From: Adenanthera pavonina
Lineage: Eukaryota > Streptophyta > Magnoliopsida > Fabales > Fabaceae
Length of the DNA stretch: 64,000 nucleotides
Assembly (NCBI GenBank): GCA_026686845.1
Contig: JAIVEN010000014.1
Location: 7,736,001 to 7,800,000 of the forward strand
Direction of reading: 5' to 3'
Positions within the stretch are counted from its first letter, which is position 1; each line of letters starts with the position of its first letter. Position numbers and translations under genes: made by a program. This document shows positions 35,135-46,367 of this stretch, piece after piece. A model generated the notes under the pieces. It had not been told where the DNA came from and made no database searches. It saw only the letters and a program-made list of their open reading frames with translations.

Positions 35135-37089
35135 ATGAGTTCAAATCGAGGATCCGAGGCATCGGCTGGGTCGTCCTCTCCTCGAATCCTGATTGAGAGG
35201 GAAGTTTTGGGCATCGGAGAAGAACCTTCACCGTCGAACTCCTCCTTCCCTAGCACAGAGTTGAATTTTCGTCTGGCCGACTTTCCGACCGAAAGGGAGG
35301 TTTCATCTTTGGCTACTGCTGTGCAGATGGCCGTACAAAACCCCCGAAAAGTCACTTCTAGAGTTCAGAGAGATCCAGTTCCTGACATCCGGCTTCCGGG
35401 ATATTATTGGGTAAAAGGAGAAGTTGGATCCTACCATTCTAAATTTCGGACAGCCGAATCCATTGTGGAACTGAGGAAGTCGATTTCTCTGACTAGCATA
35501 CAAAAAGAAGAGGCCGTGATTGCCGAGCCGTGTGCTGAAGATGAGCACGTTTTCCTATCTGCGTTGCCTGTACATACGCATTTTACATACATGTATAGAA
35601 CATTATTTGAATCATTGGGAGTTGGTCTTCCTTTCTCGGAGTTCGAGTGTGCTGTTTTAAGGGCACTGAACGTCGCTCCGACTCAACTTCATCCCAACAG
35701 TTGGGCGTTTATGAAAGCTTTCGAGGTCTTGTGCAGAAAATTGGATATGACACCGACCGCCCCAAAATTTCTCTACTACTATCAAATCCGATTTGGAAAT
35801 AAGATCGGCTGGATTTCGCTTAGTGGTATGAATAAGAAGGGGATAATCGGTCCTTATACCTCGTCATATAAAGACTTCAAAGGAAGTTTCTTCAAAGTGC
35901 GCCCAGCCGAGGGATACTCAGACATGTTCTTCGATGAGGGGGGACGGCCCAGGTTTCCTTTTTATTGGACTCGGACTCCCATTAAATTCCAGTCCTGGAG
36001 TTACGAGGATATGTCGGCATCCGAAAAGGCGGATGTCGGACAGTTAAATAAATTACCTCGTCCTCTAAACTGCAAAATACTACTTAAGCTCCCTTATTCT
36101 TCAACCCCTAATAAAGATTTTAAACGTGAGTGGCGATTTTCTTTTTTCTTATGCTACTATACTTGCTTCAGCTTCTAATATATGTTTTCTACTTTGCAGT
36201 GGTGATGGGGAAGTTCAACTGGCGTTCCATAAAACACATGGCCCCATCAGCAGGACCAAGTGCCGAGAAGCCGCAAGCTCACCTTGATAAAGAAGAGAGA
36301 AGTCGTACCGAAGTAATAGCAACAGCTGAGGTTGTTGAGATTCCTTCCTCTTCACGAAGCCCCCTGAGCAAACGTGCTCGACTTCTGACCACCGACGAAG
36401 AGCTTGTATCTTCAGCTCATCAATCTCCCCTACCTTCTCCTGTTAGGCGCTCGCCTTCAGGCATTGATCCAAACATTGCCAAGCTTTTCAAGAGTAGCGT
36501 CCATGAGATCGATGACAAAGAGACCTTGCAGCGATTGGGTCCCAAGACTGTTTTGGAATCCATGTCGGCTATGTGCCTGCGTGCTGCTAACATGGCCTCG
36601 TTTTGTGGGGAGGAGTTTGAAAAAAGCGACCGTCGTCTGAAGGCTGCTAAGGCCGAGCTTTTGGAAGTGACCAACGCGAAGGACAAGGCTTCCTCAGAGC
36701 TTGCCGAAGCTTCAAAGTCTCAAGCAGCTCTTCTTCGGCAGGTAGAAGAACTAAAAGGTTCCCTCGCTGCTGTCGAGATGAAAATGCTAGTGGTCGAAAA
36801 AGAGCGGGATGCCCTGACGACTGAGGTTGCTTGGGCAAAGAGCGTTGAAGCCGAATCCTCGGCCCTTGCTGCTAATTTGCAGAAGGATTTGGAACAAGCT
36901 AAGAAAAAACAGGCCGAGCTTGAGGCTGACGTTCAGGAAGCCGTGCAACAAATAATGAAGGAGCACGTAGAGGGCTTCCATAAAGCACTTCGTCAGGTGC
37001 ATCTTTTCCTATCGAAAATTGAGCTCTCGGCATTTGATGTAAATAAAGACGTCAAAGATGGTATGCTTGTGGATGAGGAAGAATTGTAG
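35135..37089 (+). CDS. Antisense gene of the retrotransposon: gypsy-type 'Transposase_28'-like protein with coiled coil
   Basis: Two exons (35135-36125, 36200-37089) with a clean 74-bp GT-AG intron join to 626 codons; without splicing the frame stops inside the intron. The start ATGAGTTCAAATCG sits in a good context (caccATGag). The central part (about 130-280) contains LHPNSWAFMKAFEVLCRKL and YYYQIRFGNKIGWISLSG, which resemble the plant-specific domain named Transposase_28 or putative gypsy-type transposon in protein family databases. The C-terminal half (about 470-590) is a long Ala/Glu/Lys-rich coiled coil. It is transcribed opposite to gag-pol, between pol and the 3' LTR, the position of antisense extra ORFs known from Tat-group elements such as Grande. 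Its function is unknown. The intact frame in an element whose gag-pol is broken is notable. Confidence 0.8.
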
Positions 37090-37129
37090 GATATTCCTAC
37101 AGCTTCGGACCGCCCATCTCCTTGACTGT

Positions 37130-39970
37130 CTATTTCTTTTCTTTACTTTGATGTATTGTTTCCCTGATGATCGTCTCTTGTTGCCCGAGCTTCTTGACAT
37201 TAGCCAATCTGGATAACAGGTCAGCTCGAGAGTTCTCTTCTCTAGGAATGTGCTCAATCGCAAATTCTTGAAAGCATTCAGCCAATCGTTTTACCTTGTG
37301 CAAATACCTTGCCAGCTGTGGATCTTTAGCCTGGTAAGCCCCCAAGACTTGTTCAGAAACCAACTGTGAGTCACTCCGACACTTAACTTGCTTCGCTCTC
37401 ATTTCTTTAGCTAGTTTTAAACCGGCAATGAGAGCTTCATACTCGGCCTGGTTGTTCGTGACTGAGAAATCGATTTTGAGAGACTGCTCCAAAATTAATC
37501 CCCCAGGTCCTTCTAGAATGATTCCTGCTCCGCTCCCCTTAGTGTTGGAGGAGCCATCTACGTAAAGTATCCATCGAGCCCCGTCTTTGGAATCGACGGA
37601 TGGAGTAAGTTCAGCGACGAAATCAGATAGACATTGCGCCTTAATTGGCCCTCTAGGCTCGTATCTTATACCGAATTCTGACAACTCGATTGACCACGAG
37701 ATCATTCGTCCAGCCAATTCGGGTTTCCTTAGGACCTGCTTTACGGGGTGGTCGGTTTTCACAATAACCTCATGACTTTGAAAATAAGGTCGTAACCTTC
37801 TTGCCGATGTGACCAGAGCCAATGCTAACTTTTCAATAGTCTGGTACCTTGTTTCTGCGTCGTGTAGTATTCGGCTAATGAAATATACCGGTATCTGCTG
37901 CTTGCCGATCTCTTGTACCATCACCGAGCTTATCGCATGATCAGTTACCGACATATACATTAGCAACTCTTTGTTGGGGGTCGGCCGATTAAGAATCGGT
38001 GGTGCCGAAAAGAAGCCTTTGAAATTCTGAAACGCCTGCTCGCATTCCTCATTCCACTCGTACCGCGTGGCCTTCTTAAGCAACTTAAAGAACGGCCTAG
38101 CTTTCTCCGCTAACCTTGGTATGAAACGTGATAATGATGCTAGTCGCCCTGTCAGTTTCTGCACTTCTTTTATATTGTGGGGGCTTCTCATGTCAATAAT
38201 AGCTCGGCATTTATCAGGATTGGCTTCAATTCCCCGATGTGTTAACATGAATCCTAAGAATTTCCCTCCATTTACTCCGAATACACATTTCTCAGGATTT
38301 AACCTCATGTTGTACTTCCGTATTCTTCCGAACACCTCCCCAAGGTCGACAGCATGCTTAGAGGGATCTTTAGACTTCACTACCATGTCGTCAACATACA
38401 CTTCTAAGTTTCTCCCAATCTGATCCTGAAATATTTTATCCATCAACCGTTGGTAAGTAGCCCCAGCATTCTTCAATCCGAACGGCATCACCTGATAACA
38501 ATAATTAGCGTTCTCAGTCATGAACGCGGTTTTCTCCTCGTCAGGGGGGTACATCCTTATCTGATTATACCCAGAGTAGGCATCCAAAAAGCTAAGTAAG
38601 CCACATCCTGACGCTCCATCTACAAGCCGATCTATGCTCGGGAGGGGGTATGTATCTTTCGGGCATGACTTGTTTAGGTCAGTGTAATCCGTGCACATTC
38701 TCCACCTTCCATTTGCCTTCTTCACGAGCACCACATTAGCCAGCCACGTTGTATACTCAATCTCTCGAATGAACCCAGCATCAATCAACTTTACAGTTTC
38801 TTCCCTCATTGCCTTCCGCCTTTCCTCGCCTACCCGCCTTTTCCTTTGCGCTATTGGCTTAGCTTCAGGGTACACCGCAAGTTTGTGGCATAAAAAATTT
38901 GGATCAATTCCCGGCATGTCTGAAGAAGTCCATGCGAACAAGTCAGCATTGTCCTTCAACATCTTTGTTATCTGCTCTTTAATCTCACCTCCGAGTTTAC
39001 TTCCGAGGCTAGTGCACTGGTCTTCACCGGCGAGCTGAAATTTCTGTAATTCTTCAATTGGCCTTGGCCTTTGGTCCTGCGCATCAAGTCGAGGATCAAG
39101 CTCCACCAAATTTACTGAGGCTGTATCCTTTTTCATATGTTCACTGCCACCAACCACCCTTCCTCTGGTGACTTTCAGACTATCCACATAACATTGTCTT
39201 GCAACCTTTTGATCAGCCTTTATTGCGACTATGTCCCCGGTCACCGATGGAAACTTCATTGTAAGATGCAATATGGAAACCACGGCGCCGAGCTCATTTA
39301 ACGCAGGTCGACCTATCAAAATGTTGTAAGAAGTTATTGCATCAATTATGAGGTACCTGACCATAATGGTTTTCGATCCGAGATCTCCACGGAAGGTGGT
39401 CAACAGATCCACGTATCCTCGGGTGTGAACCTGTTCTCCTGCAAAGCCGACCAACGGATCGTGATAAGGCTTGATCGTTTCCTCAGGTATCCCGAGCTTC
39501 TGGAAGGTAGAATAATACAAAATATCCGCGAAGCTCCCCTGGTCTATCAGTGTCTTTTTGACGACATAATTGGCCACCTCCACTGAAATCACCATGGGGT
39601 CGTCCTGATTAGGATCAACTCCTTCGAAATCCTCATCCGAAAAGGTGATGGGCGGAGAACTCCGGGGCGCTCGGTGCATCGTCGCATTTACCGCCCGAAT
39701 GGCCCTCAAGTGTCTTCTCCTGGCCGAGCTGGTTGCTCCTCCTCCGGCAAACCCTCCTGCTATAGTATTGATAACCCCTCTGATTCTGTTTCCTTCCCTG
39801 TTTCGAGTGTCGTCTGGCTGCACTCTTTCCTTATTCGGTTGCCGAGGTTCCTCTTGACCTCGGGTCTGACCTCTACCACGACCTCTTCCACTATAGGAGG
39901 GTCGACTTCCGTGACCCCTCTGTATAAAGTTGCCGAGATGCCCGGCCTGGATCAATTCCTCAATCTTGTC
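37130..39970 (-). CDS. pol: Retrotransposon pol: protease, RT, two RNase H domains, no integrase
   Basis: This is an open frame of about 945 codons, in frame with gag. Numbering from the first internal methionine (39955): aspartic protease at about 120-230 with active-site triplet variant DQGS (138-141), common in this lineage; RT at about 385-560 with FLDAYSGYNQ, PFGLKNAGAT and YVDD (520-523); Ty3-type RNase H at about 655-780; then an archaeal-type RNase H with catalytic residues visible as D800, E838, D862 and D912. The frame stops 29 residues after D912. No HHCC zinc finger or DDE integrase follows. The stop lies 41 bp from the stop of the convergent antisense gene, so the integrase segment was probably lost by internal deletion. 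Confidence 0.9.
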   Translation of the reverse strand, partial: DKIEELIQAGHLGNFIQRGHGSRPSYSGRGRGRGQTRGQEEPRQPNKERVQPDDTRNREGNRIRGVINTIAGGFAGGGATSSARRRHLRAIRAVNATMHRAPRSSPPITFSDEDFEGVDPNQDDPMVISVEVANYVVKKTLIDQGSFADILYYSTFQKLGIPEETIKPYHDPLVGFAGEQVHTRGYVDLLTTFRGDLGSKTIMVRYLIIDAITSYNILIGRPALNELGAVVSILHLTMKFPSVTGDIVAIKADQKVARQCYVDSLKVTRGRVVGGSEHMKKDTASVNLVELDPRLDAQDQRPRPIEELQKFQLAGEDQCTSLGSKLGGEIKEQITKMLKDNADLFAWTSSDMPGIDPNFLCHKLAVYPEAKPIAQRKRRVGEERRKAMREETVKLIDAGFIREIEYTTWLANVVLVKKANGRWRMCTDYTDLNKSCPKDTYPLPSIDRLVDGASGCGLLSFLDAYSGYNQIRMYPPDEEKTAFMTENANYCYQVMPFGLKNAGATYQRLMDKIFQDQIGRNLEVYVDDMVVKSKDPSKHAVDLGEVFGRIRKYNMRLNPEKCVFGVNGGKFLGFMLTHRGIEANPDKCRAIIDMRSPHNIKEVQKLTGRLASLSRFIPRLAEKARPFFKLLKKATRYEWNEECEQAFQNFKGFFSAPPILNRPTPNKELLMYMSVTDHAISSVMVQEIGKQQIPVYFISRILHDAETRYQTIEKLALALVTSARRLRPYFQSHEVIVKTDHPVKQVLRKPELAGRMISWSIELSEFGIRYEPRGPIKAQCLSDFVAELTPSVDSKDGARWILYVDGSSNTKGSGAGIILEGPGGLILEQSLKIDFSVTNNQAEYEALIAGLKLAKEMRAKQVKCRSDSQLVSEQVLGAYQAKDPQLARYLHKVKRLAECFQEFAIEHIPREENSRADLLSRLANVKKLGQQETIIRETIHQSKEKK

Positions 39971-41122
39971 TCATAATGTCCAGCACTCCTCGGTGGTGTG
40001 ACCATAATTACGATGGTACCTGCAATGCTTTGACTGATCCGCAATCTCCGAGGTATGTCCGGGAGCTGGGAGTCGTATCAATTCGGTATTGCAAGCTTCT
40101 TCCAAGATTCGAGCACGGTTGGTGTTTAAGGGAGTATAGAAGTCATACTTCGGTCCCCGACTAATACCTTCTCTCTTAAACTTCCCCTTCTCTAACGTCG
40201 GCCTCAGACTTCCACGGCTGCTTGATTCCGTTCGCTTGTCCAGATCAGTCCTGACCCTATTTCTAAACTTTGACACCTCCTCCATTTGTATATAACCAGC
40301 TGCACGATTTCTAAGCTCATCCATGTCGGCAGGTGGTTTTCGACATAGGTGATCGGCAAATGGCCCCGGCTTGAGAGCCATCAACATCGTGTGCATAGCT
40401 ACCTCAGGATTTAGATCCCGGATCTTTACCGAGACTGATGAGAAACGCTCCATAAAACTCCTTAGGGATTCATCCTTCTCCTATCGCAAGTTTACCAACG
40501 CAGCCGAGGTAAGCTGGTGAGGTCGGCTGGTAGCGTACTGTGCTCTGAATTTATTGACCAAGGTTTCAAAACAATCAATAGATCGTGATGGGAGCCGGGT
40601 ATACCAACTCAGAGCCGCTCCTTTCAAGGACGTAGGGAAAACCCTACATAAAACTGCATCCTCATTCGTGAACAGATTCACCTGCGTAACATACGCATCC
40701 ACATGCTCATCAGGATCGGTAGTACCGTCATATCTTTCTAAGTTTAGACCCTTCCATCCTTTTGGTAATGGCGTCTCCATGATGCCATCAACGAACGGAT
40801 GTCTCCGGGCAGCCTGCTTGTCCCCTCGCAAATTGTCAATGTTGGTCTCTGAATGGTGTGTTTCCTCCCGTCGGCTTTCCTCATGATGTGACCGCTGAGC
40901 TTCCCTGTTAATATTTCCCCGTTCCCCTCCTCGAGGAAGAGAAGTACTTTCATGATAGCGTTCCTGCTCCAACTGTCTGTTCCTTTCACGCATCTCCTCG
41001 TTCTCCTTTCTTAATGCCTCCATCTCCTCACGCATTGCCCGGATGACAGGGTGGTCCTCCAAAGAAGGCCTGTCTTCAGAGCGTCGTTCTCCTGCACCCG
41101 CACTGCTCCTGGTTCTAACCAT
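39971..41122 (-). pseudogene. gag: Retrotransposon gag region, with in-frame stops
   Basis: From the ATG at 41122 the frame runs through a charged N-terminal part to a retrotransposon gag capsid domain (LERYDGTTDPDEHVDAY, LKGAALSWYTRLP, FRAQYATSR). A UAG stop at 40481-40483 breaks it. The same frame resumes at once with ALKPGPFADHL and a nucleocapsid-type motif (CRYHRNYGHTTEEC), then meets a UGA stop at 39971-39973. Pol continues in the same frame beyond that stop. Both stops lie where family members read through and both fit a C-to-T change. The element could not make full Gag-Pol unless the stops are suppressed. Confidence 0.85.
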
Positions 41123-41154
41123 GATCCTTGGTGGTGGTGGGATAGTTTTCCTCG

Positions 41155-41172
41155 GCCCCACGGTGGGCGCCA
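41155..41172 (-). other. Retrotransposon primer-binding site
   Basis: The minus strand reads TGGCGCCCACCGTGGGGC, starting 3 bases inside the 5' LTR. The position and the TGGCGCC start are typical of a tRNA-primed minus-strand start site in Gypsy elements. I have not assigned the tRNA. Confidence 0.75.
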
Positions 41173-41175
41173 AAA

Positions 41176-41707
41176 TGTTCCGTCTAAAGAAAAATGTTCT
41201 GTCTAAAGACCGAGAAAAAATTATTCCACCTCTCTATTCAGTCCGTCCCCCGTTTACATTTATCTTTTTTCCTTTTATTCACCATCTCCTAACCGTTAAG
41301 ATGTAACCGTCTTCTCCCTGTAATCCCTAATTTATCGGGATATTTCATAAATTGCCATTATGGAGTATCACGCTCTTTTAATGTGATCCCTGATTTTTCG
41401 CCCTGCAGTTATGATTCCGTAACTGTTATGATCTCATAACTGTTACTCCTAGCCGGGTGTTTTTGAGGTAAAACAATTTTCGTGGAGAAACCCGTATGTG
41501 ACCGAGATATTGTTTAGTCGGTCGATCATTTGGCCATACAATTACTCGGCCTTATCGTGCGATAACCGATGTATTACTCGGTTCGTTACACTTAAGCTCG
41601 GTCTCCGAATTATAGCTCGGTGTATATGAACCCGGAAAGCGAGGCTTCAAAAGGACGTATATCCACCTCGGACTTGTAACCTCGACACGTTCATTTCGAC
41701 ACGTACA
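41176..41707 (-). repeat. 5' LTR (relative to minus-strand element)
   Basis: This is the same 532-bp sequence as 34129-34660 with five transitions. The plus-strand left edge contains a short internal repeat: tgttccgtctaaagaaaaa is followed at once by tgttctgtctaaagaccga, in both LTRs. Confidence 0.95.
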
Positions 41708-41712
41708 ACATC

Positions 41713-43543
41713 AAAAACAGGTTTGCTGCAAGTATGTACAGGTAGCTATTGGGAGCCACGTACGTACTTGAACTGAAAGTATTTGAATAATTACATTAAC
41801 TCTATGAGGTTCATTCTTCTCCAATCTCCATCTTATAATAATACTCAGTAATACGACAATACTACAGGGAGCAACCCAGGGACGGACGCAGCTAGACATT
41901 GTAGGGGGCCAAATTTTTTAAAAATATTATATCTTTTATATTATTAATTTAATTTTTAATATTTATCATAATTAATAGTTCAAAATAATTTTGTAACTTA
42001 AAAAGGTATGAAATGATAAATTATGTATAATCATATAATGTTTTAATGTTTTAAAAAATATATAGTGGAATCATTTATGTAATATAGTAATTTTAAGAAC
42101 AAATAAAAAATATATTAAAAGTTTGTATTTTCAATATATTTATATATGATGTTGCACATTGATAATTTGAACAAAAAATTAGGATAAATCCTTGAATTTT
42201 ATAAAAATAAATCAATATATATATAGATAATTTAAAAATATATGTTTAACATACTTAAACAATTCTTAAGTTATATTATATGTAAATTAAATAATAAAAT
42301 TAAATCTATATTTATGCAAATGTATTTTTGTGATAACTAAATCTAAACAATCCCCTACAAAAACAGATTAACATATACAATATAAATATTGAGTATATTT
42401 TTTAATGAGAAGTTAATATTAGTTAATAACAAAAGTATTTTAATATACTAATAAAATATATTTTATTTCTCTTTAAACATATCAATAATATATATTATAC
42501 ATTTATTTATTGTGTATGTGTAGTGTATATTATATGTATATAATGTGAGTGTACGGGTGTGAAGGGAGGGGGCCAAATGTAATATATTACTGGGTATGTG
42601 TGTGCAATGTATGTTGCATATATACAAGGAAAAAGGCAAGAGGTTGAGGGGAGTGAGGGCCTCTCTCAGCTCTAACGTAGGACCACCCCACTGGAGCAAT
42701 GTATCCAAAAGTGCTTGATAATAAACCAATACTAATAATTATGATGATACAATCATTATGATAATACAAACACCAACAATTCAACACCACAATGCATTAT
42801 AATATAATTAATTGTTCATAATGATACAAAAAACACCACCACAATATAATTATTTGTTCATGACACAAATACATCAATTCAAATACAATCAAGTTAGACA
42901 ATCGGACAATCCAACAAATGCAACTTGAAGAATGAAAGGATGAAAACATCAAAAGTAACATGAAAAGAGACAGCACCAATGATCAAGTCTTTAATATGAT
43001 CTTTTTTTGCTTGAGTGTCTCTTACACAATGAAAAAGACATTAACATGTAATACAATATATCTATGAGGATGATCTTAATAATTAATTCAACTCCATGTA
43101 TGGAGGCAGCTTCAGGGGAGGGAGGCGAATTAGGTAATGAATGGAACAGGAGACGGGAAGACGAAGTTGTAGGTGATGTACAAAGAAGGATGAGGCCAAC
43201 TAGGGTTCGTTCTCAAATGAGGTGATGGAATTACCCAAGCTAAACAATTTAGTCTTAGGTTATGGAAAATAATATTATATTTTATTAATAAGTTAACAAA
43301 ATACATTTAAATTAAATTATATTTTATTTTATATAAATTATATATTATTATATAAATATATGGAAATAGGTTTAACCTGGGCTTTTTCAGAATAACCTTG
43401 TTTATTAAAACAAGTCTAAACAGAAGCCATAACTTAGTCTATTTTAAATTATATTATATATTGTTATATTATATTTATATGAATTATATATTATTATATA
43501 AATATATGTAAATAACCAAACAGGTTAAAAAAAACGGCTTAGC
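41713..43543. other. AT-rich stretch between retrotransposon and CPT remnant
   Basis: There is no gene. Near 41877-41915 the string cagggacggacgcag...tagggggcca resembles the end of a hAT-type non-autonomous transposon, but I could not find a convincing partner end. The rest is low-complexity AT DNA. Confidence 0.4.
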
Positions 43544-44050
43544 TTATTTCTTAGATAGATTAGACCAGGTCCTAAGCAGCTGGAAGGGGCCGGCCTTTTT
43601 CTCATCCCTACTCTTCTTGACTGATGGAACCCGTCCATCGAAGCGTCTCTGCCTCTGCTGAAACGAAGCCAAGGCGTCCACAAACTGCTCCTTCCCAAAA
43701 TCAGGCCACAGTGTGGGATCGAAGAAGAGTTCGGCGTAGGCCAGTTACCACAACGGGAAGTTGCTGACATGAGGTCTGGGTTGGGGAAGTCAGTGAAGTT
43801 GGTTTCCAGTTCTTGCTCGATGAGGCTTTCGCTGATGTCGTCGAGCTGGACGACGCTGTCTTTGACCTTCTCGGCTATGCCTCTGCAGGCCTGGACGACG
43901 TCATATCTGCCGCTGTAGCTAATCGCCACGATCAGCTGGAGTACGGAGTTTTCCTTCGTGCTCTCCTCAGCGTTGCTTATTATTCTCTGGAGAGAGTTTG
44001 GGAGTTTTGCTGTGTCTCCTATCACGGTTATTCGGACTCCCTTCCTATAA
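43544..44050 (-). pseudogene. cis-prenyltransferase, 3' exon remnant (doubly broken)
   Basis: Reading the minus strand from 44050, the frame GVRITVIGDTAKLPNSLQ...LQLIVAISYSGRYDVVQAC...ESLIEQELETNFTDFPNPDLM is the C-terminal half of a cis-prenyltransferase (dehydrodolichyl or short-chain Z-prenyl diphosphate synthase family). After PDLM the expected conserved IRTSGE segment is missing. The rest (VSNFPLW, LAYAELFFDPTLWPDFGK, FVDALASFQQRQRRF) continues in another frame and contains a TAA directly after LW. So a non-triplet deletion and a nonsense change both disable it. The end of the family frame is at 43544. It is probably the 3' end of the gene whose first exon lies at 46368-46815. I found no exon for the missing middle part. 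Confidence 0.85.
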
Positions 44051-44059
44051 TATGCCAAT

Positions 44060-46041
44060 CAAAGGAGAATGAGAATTAGAAGAAAGAGATGTTACTGAAC
44101 TCCAATGGACGGAGCATCCCATGACAGAGACGCAAGGAAGTGAGCCCCCCGGCCCGGAAGTCCTGGAGGAGATAAGTGGGACTGAGAAGGGAAGACCATG
44201 TGCCTTGGTTTCGTTCAAATGGACATGGTTCGTACACTTCTTAACCTTACCGGGCACCGGCCATCTCAACATGTGCTGGTGTCGCCGAAAATGAATATAA
44301 CACTTCCTATCCCCGCTACGTACGTAATGTGTTATAGACGGTCCAAAAATTTTTTAATTAAAGTTTAATAATTTTTACTTTGAATATAATAGAATACAAA
44401 ATAATATCAAATTTATAACTATCAATTTATATAAAATGATAATATTTCAATTTAAAAAATATAAGAAAAATAAAATAATAAAATCTGAATCTTCAAAATC
44501 TCATTTAGATGATAAATATATATGTGCAGTGTACATTCTTAAAGTTACGTTCTAACGGGCTTACTGGTCTATATCTAATTTTTGTTTTTTAATTTGATAT
44601 TTTACATTCACCAGATTCGACTGTTTATAATATATTTATTTATAAGAAAAATGAGATGTAATGTAACGTTAAGCGAATTCATACACAAGTTTACTTATTT
44701 TGTCACTCGGTTTGTGAATACATTAATCCCTTCAGTCTGGCGCAAAGAACAACGAGTACCCACACCTCACACAGTGGTAAGTTGTAGATCAAGTCTAATG
44801 AATCGAAGAAACGATAGCAAGGGTCCAGATCTTTTCTATATTTTTTGTAAATTTAATTTAATGAATAAGTCGAAAATCACACGAGACAAGACATCCAAGT
44901 TATTTTTCTTTCGCCACATAAGATTGCAGTTATCTTTGAAATGATTTTTATTTGTCAATTAAGTTTAGCTGGAAAGCCCTACTTCTCTCCAAAAAGCTTT
45001 TTATTACAAACCATAACTCAATAAAAAGGTCAGTAAAATTCTCATTAAAGATCATTAAAGTTGTTTTAATTATAAGAACAGATTTTAGATTTGTTTTGTC
45101 AGTCACAATAAATAAAAAATACGAAATTTTATAACATAAATAATTTAGTTTTTTGGTTCCACATCAAAATTATGAAAAAAAAAATCGACTTGATTCGGTT
45201 GAAAAGAGTTGGATTAGCTACATCATGAAACTTTCAATTTCGTTGTTTATTGTTCCTTCAAAGAGGCTCATCAAAAACTCAACCTCCACCTGCACATGCA
45301 CAGACCGGAATAAAATCTTAACATCAGGATCCCACTCACTTCAAAGCAAAGTACAAATATATTTTGTAATAACAACATAGATGACAGCTAATAGAAAAAA
45401 TATTTTTAAATAAAAAGAGAGTGCGTGAGAGACTCAACATTGCTTCAAAACTAACAATTTCATGCTTCAATTCTTGCATAGTTACATCTACTCACTACAC
45501 CAGTTTTCTGAAACGATAAATTTGTTATAACTTATTATATCTGTCGTTCTGTCATTTTTTTACCAATGCAACTTATTTATGTATGATTATTTTTTAAATT
45601 CAAATTAAAATAATTATAAAAATAGAACTTAAATTGAAAAATATAATAAATTATTTTCTAATATCAATTTCAATTTGAAATAAAAATAAAATCAATATAT
45701 CATAATAAATTAAAATATATTAGCACTACAGATTTAATGAAGCATTATTGTTCATTGGAATATTTTTATCTCAATTCAACACCAAGTCAACCCATGTTGT
45801 TATTATTTATTTTTTTTTAAAGGAAGGGATATATATTAATCAGCAAAAACAACAAATCCATCCTATTCATGTCGGCGATTAATAATGAGTAATTTTGTTA
45901 CCTAGCTTAGCTCAGTAAAATGAGGACATAGATTCATTGTTTAAACATATTTTTAAGTAACAAAATTTTAAAATTTATAAGTATATTTTCTAAATTTAAA
46001 AATAAAAAATCTAAATATTGAAGTTTTTAAAAATATATGGT
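44060..46041. other. Putative CPT intron or intergenic DNA, no exon seen
   Basis: This lies between the 3' and 5' remnants of the prenyltransferase. The expected middle exon (the stretch after NWVRPK that carries EVDFLM-type sequence in the family) was not found on either strand. The DNA is AT-rich with a few short chance frames. Confidence 0.45.
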
Positions 46042-46367
46042 AAGCTTAATATATACATAATTTTTTGGCAAGCAAAACTTGGCACGTAGAATTGTAGATG
46101 CCAAATAACGGATGCATATATATTATCGGAAAAAAATTATATTTACAAATTGAAGAATATTATATTTACTAATTGAAGAATACAAGTTACCGCCAATTAG
46201 ACAGTCAAACGTATCTTTTTTTTTTTTTTTTATACAAGTTAAGACGAGAAATATGCAATCTTGTTGCCAAGAAATGCACTGAAAAAGGGTCCCAATGCTA
46301 TCAAAGCTAAATTCAAACACAGGTAGCTGCCAATGAAGATGAAGACGAAATCGGAAAAGGAACTAAC

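Larger units (their letters stand above)
34124..41712 (-). mobile_element. Ty3/Gypsy LTR retrotransposon, Tat-type, integrase-less, with antisense gene
   Basis: This is a complete element from LTR to LTR (34129-41707, 7579 bp) bounded by a perfect 5-bp target duplication ACATC (34124-34128 and 41708-41712). Gag and pol read on the minus strand, so the 5' LTR is the one at 41176-41707. A primer-binding site lies at 41155-41172 and a G-rich polypurine-like tract (minus-strand GGCTTGGGGGGCTAG, 34661-34675) abuts the 3' LTR. Pol holds protease, RT, a Ty3-type RNase H and a second RNase H of the archaeal type, the hallmark of the Tat group. No integrase follows. Gag-pol is one frame broken by two stop codons. 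A spliced antisense gene fills the space between pol and the 3' LTR. Confidence 0.93.

Noticed and set aside
34124..41712. Endogenous pararetrovirus or retrovirus
   Set aside because: Two LTRs, Ty3-type gag and pol with dual RNase H, and no envelope or movement-protein gene identify an ordinary Gypsy retrotransposon.
42463..42979. Overlapping small minus-strand frames
   Set aside because: They are translations of low-complexity (TG/TA)n-like DNA with no family resemblance.
44045..44272. Possible middle CPT exon upstream of the 3' remnant
   Set aside because: The translations in all three minus frames lack the conserved EVDFLM-type sequence expected there.
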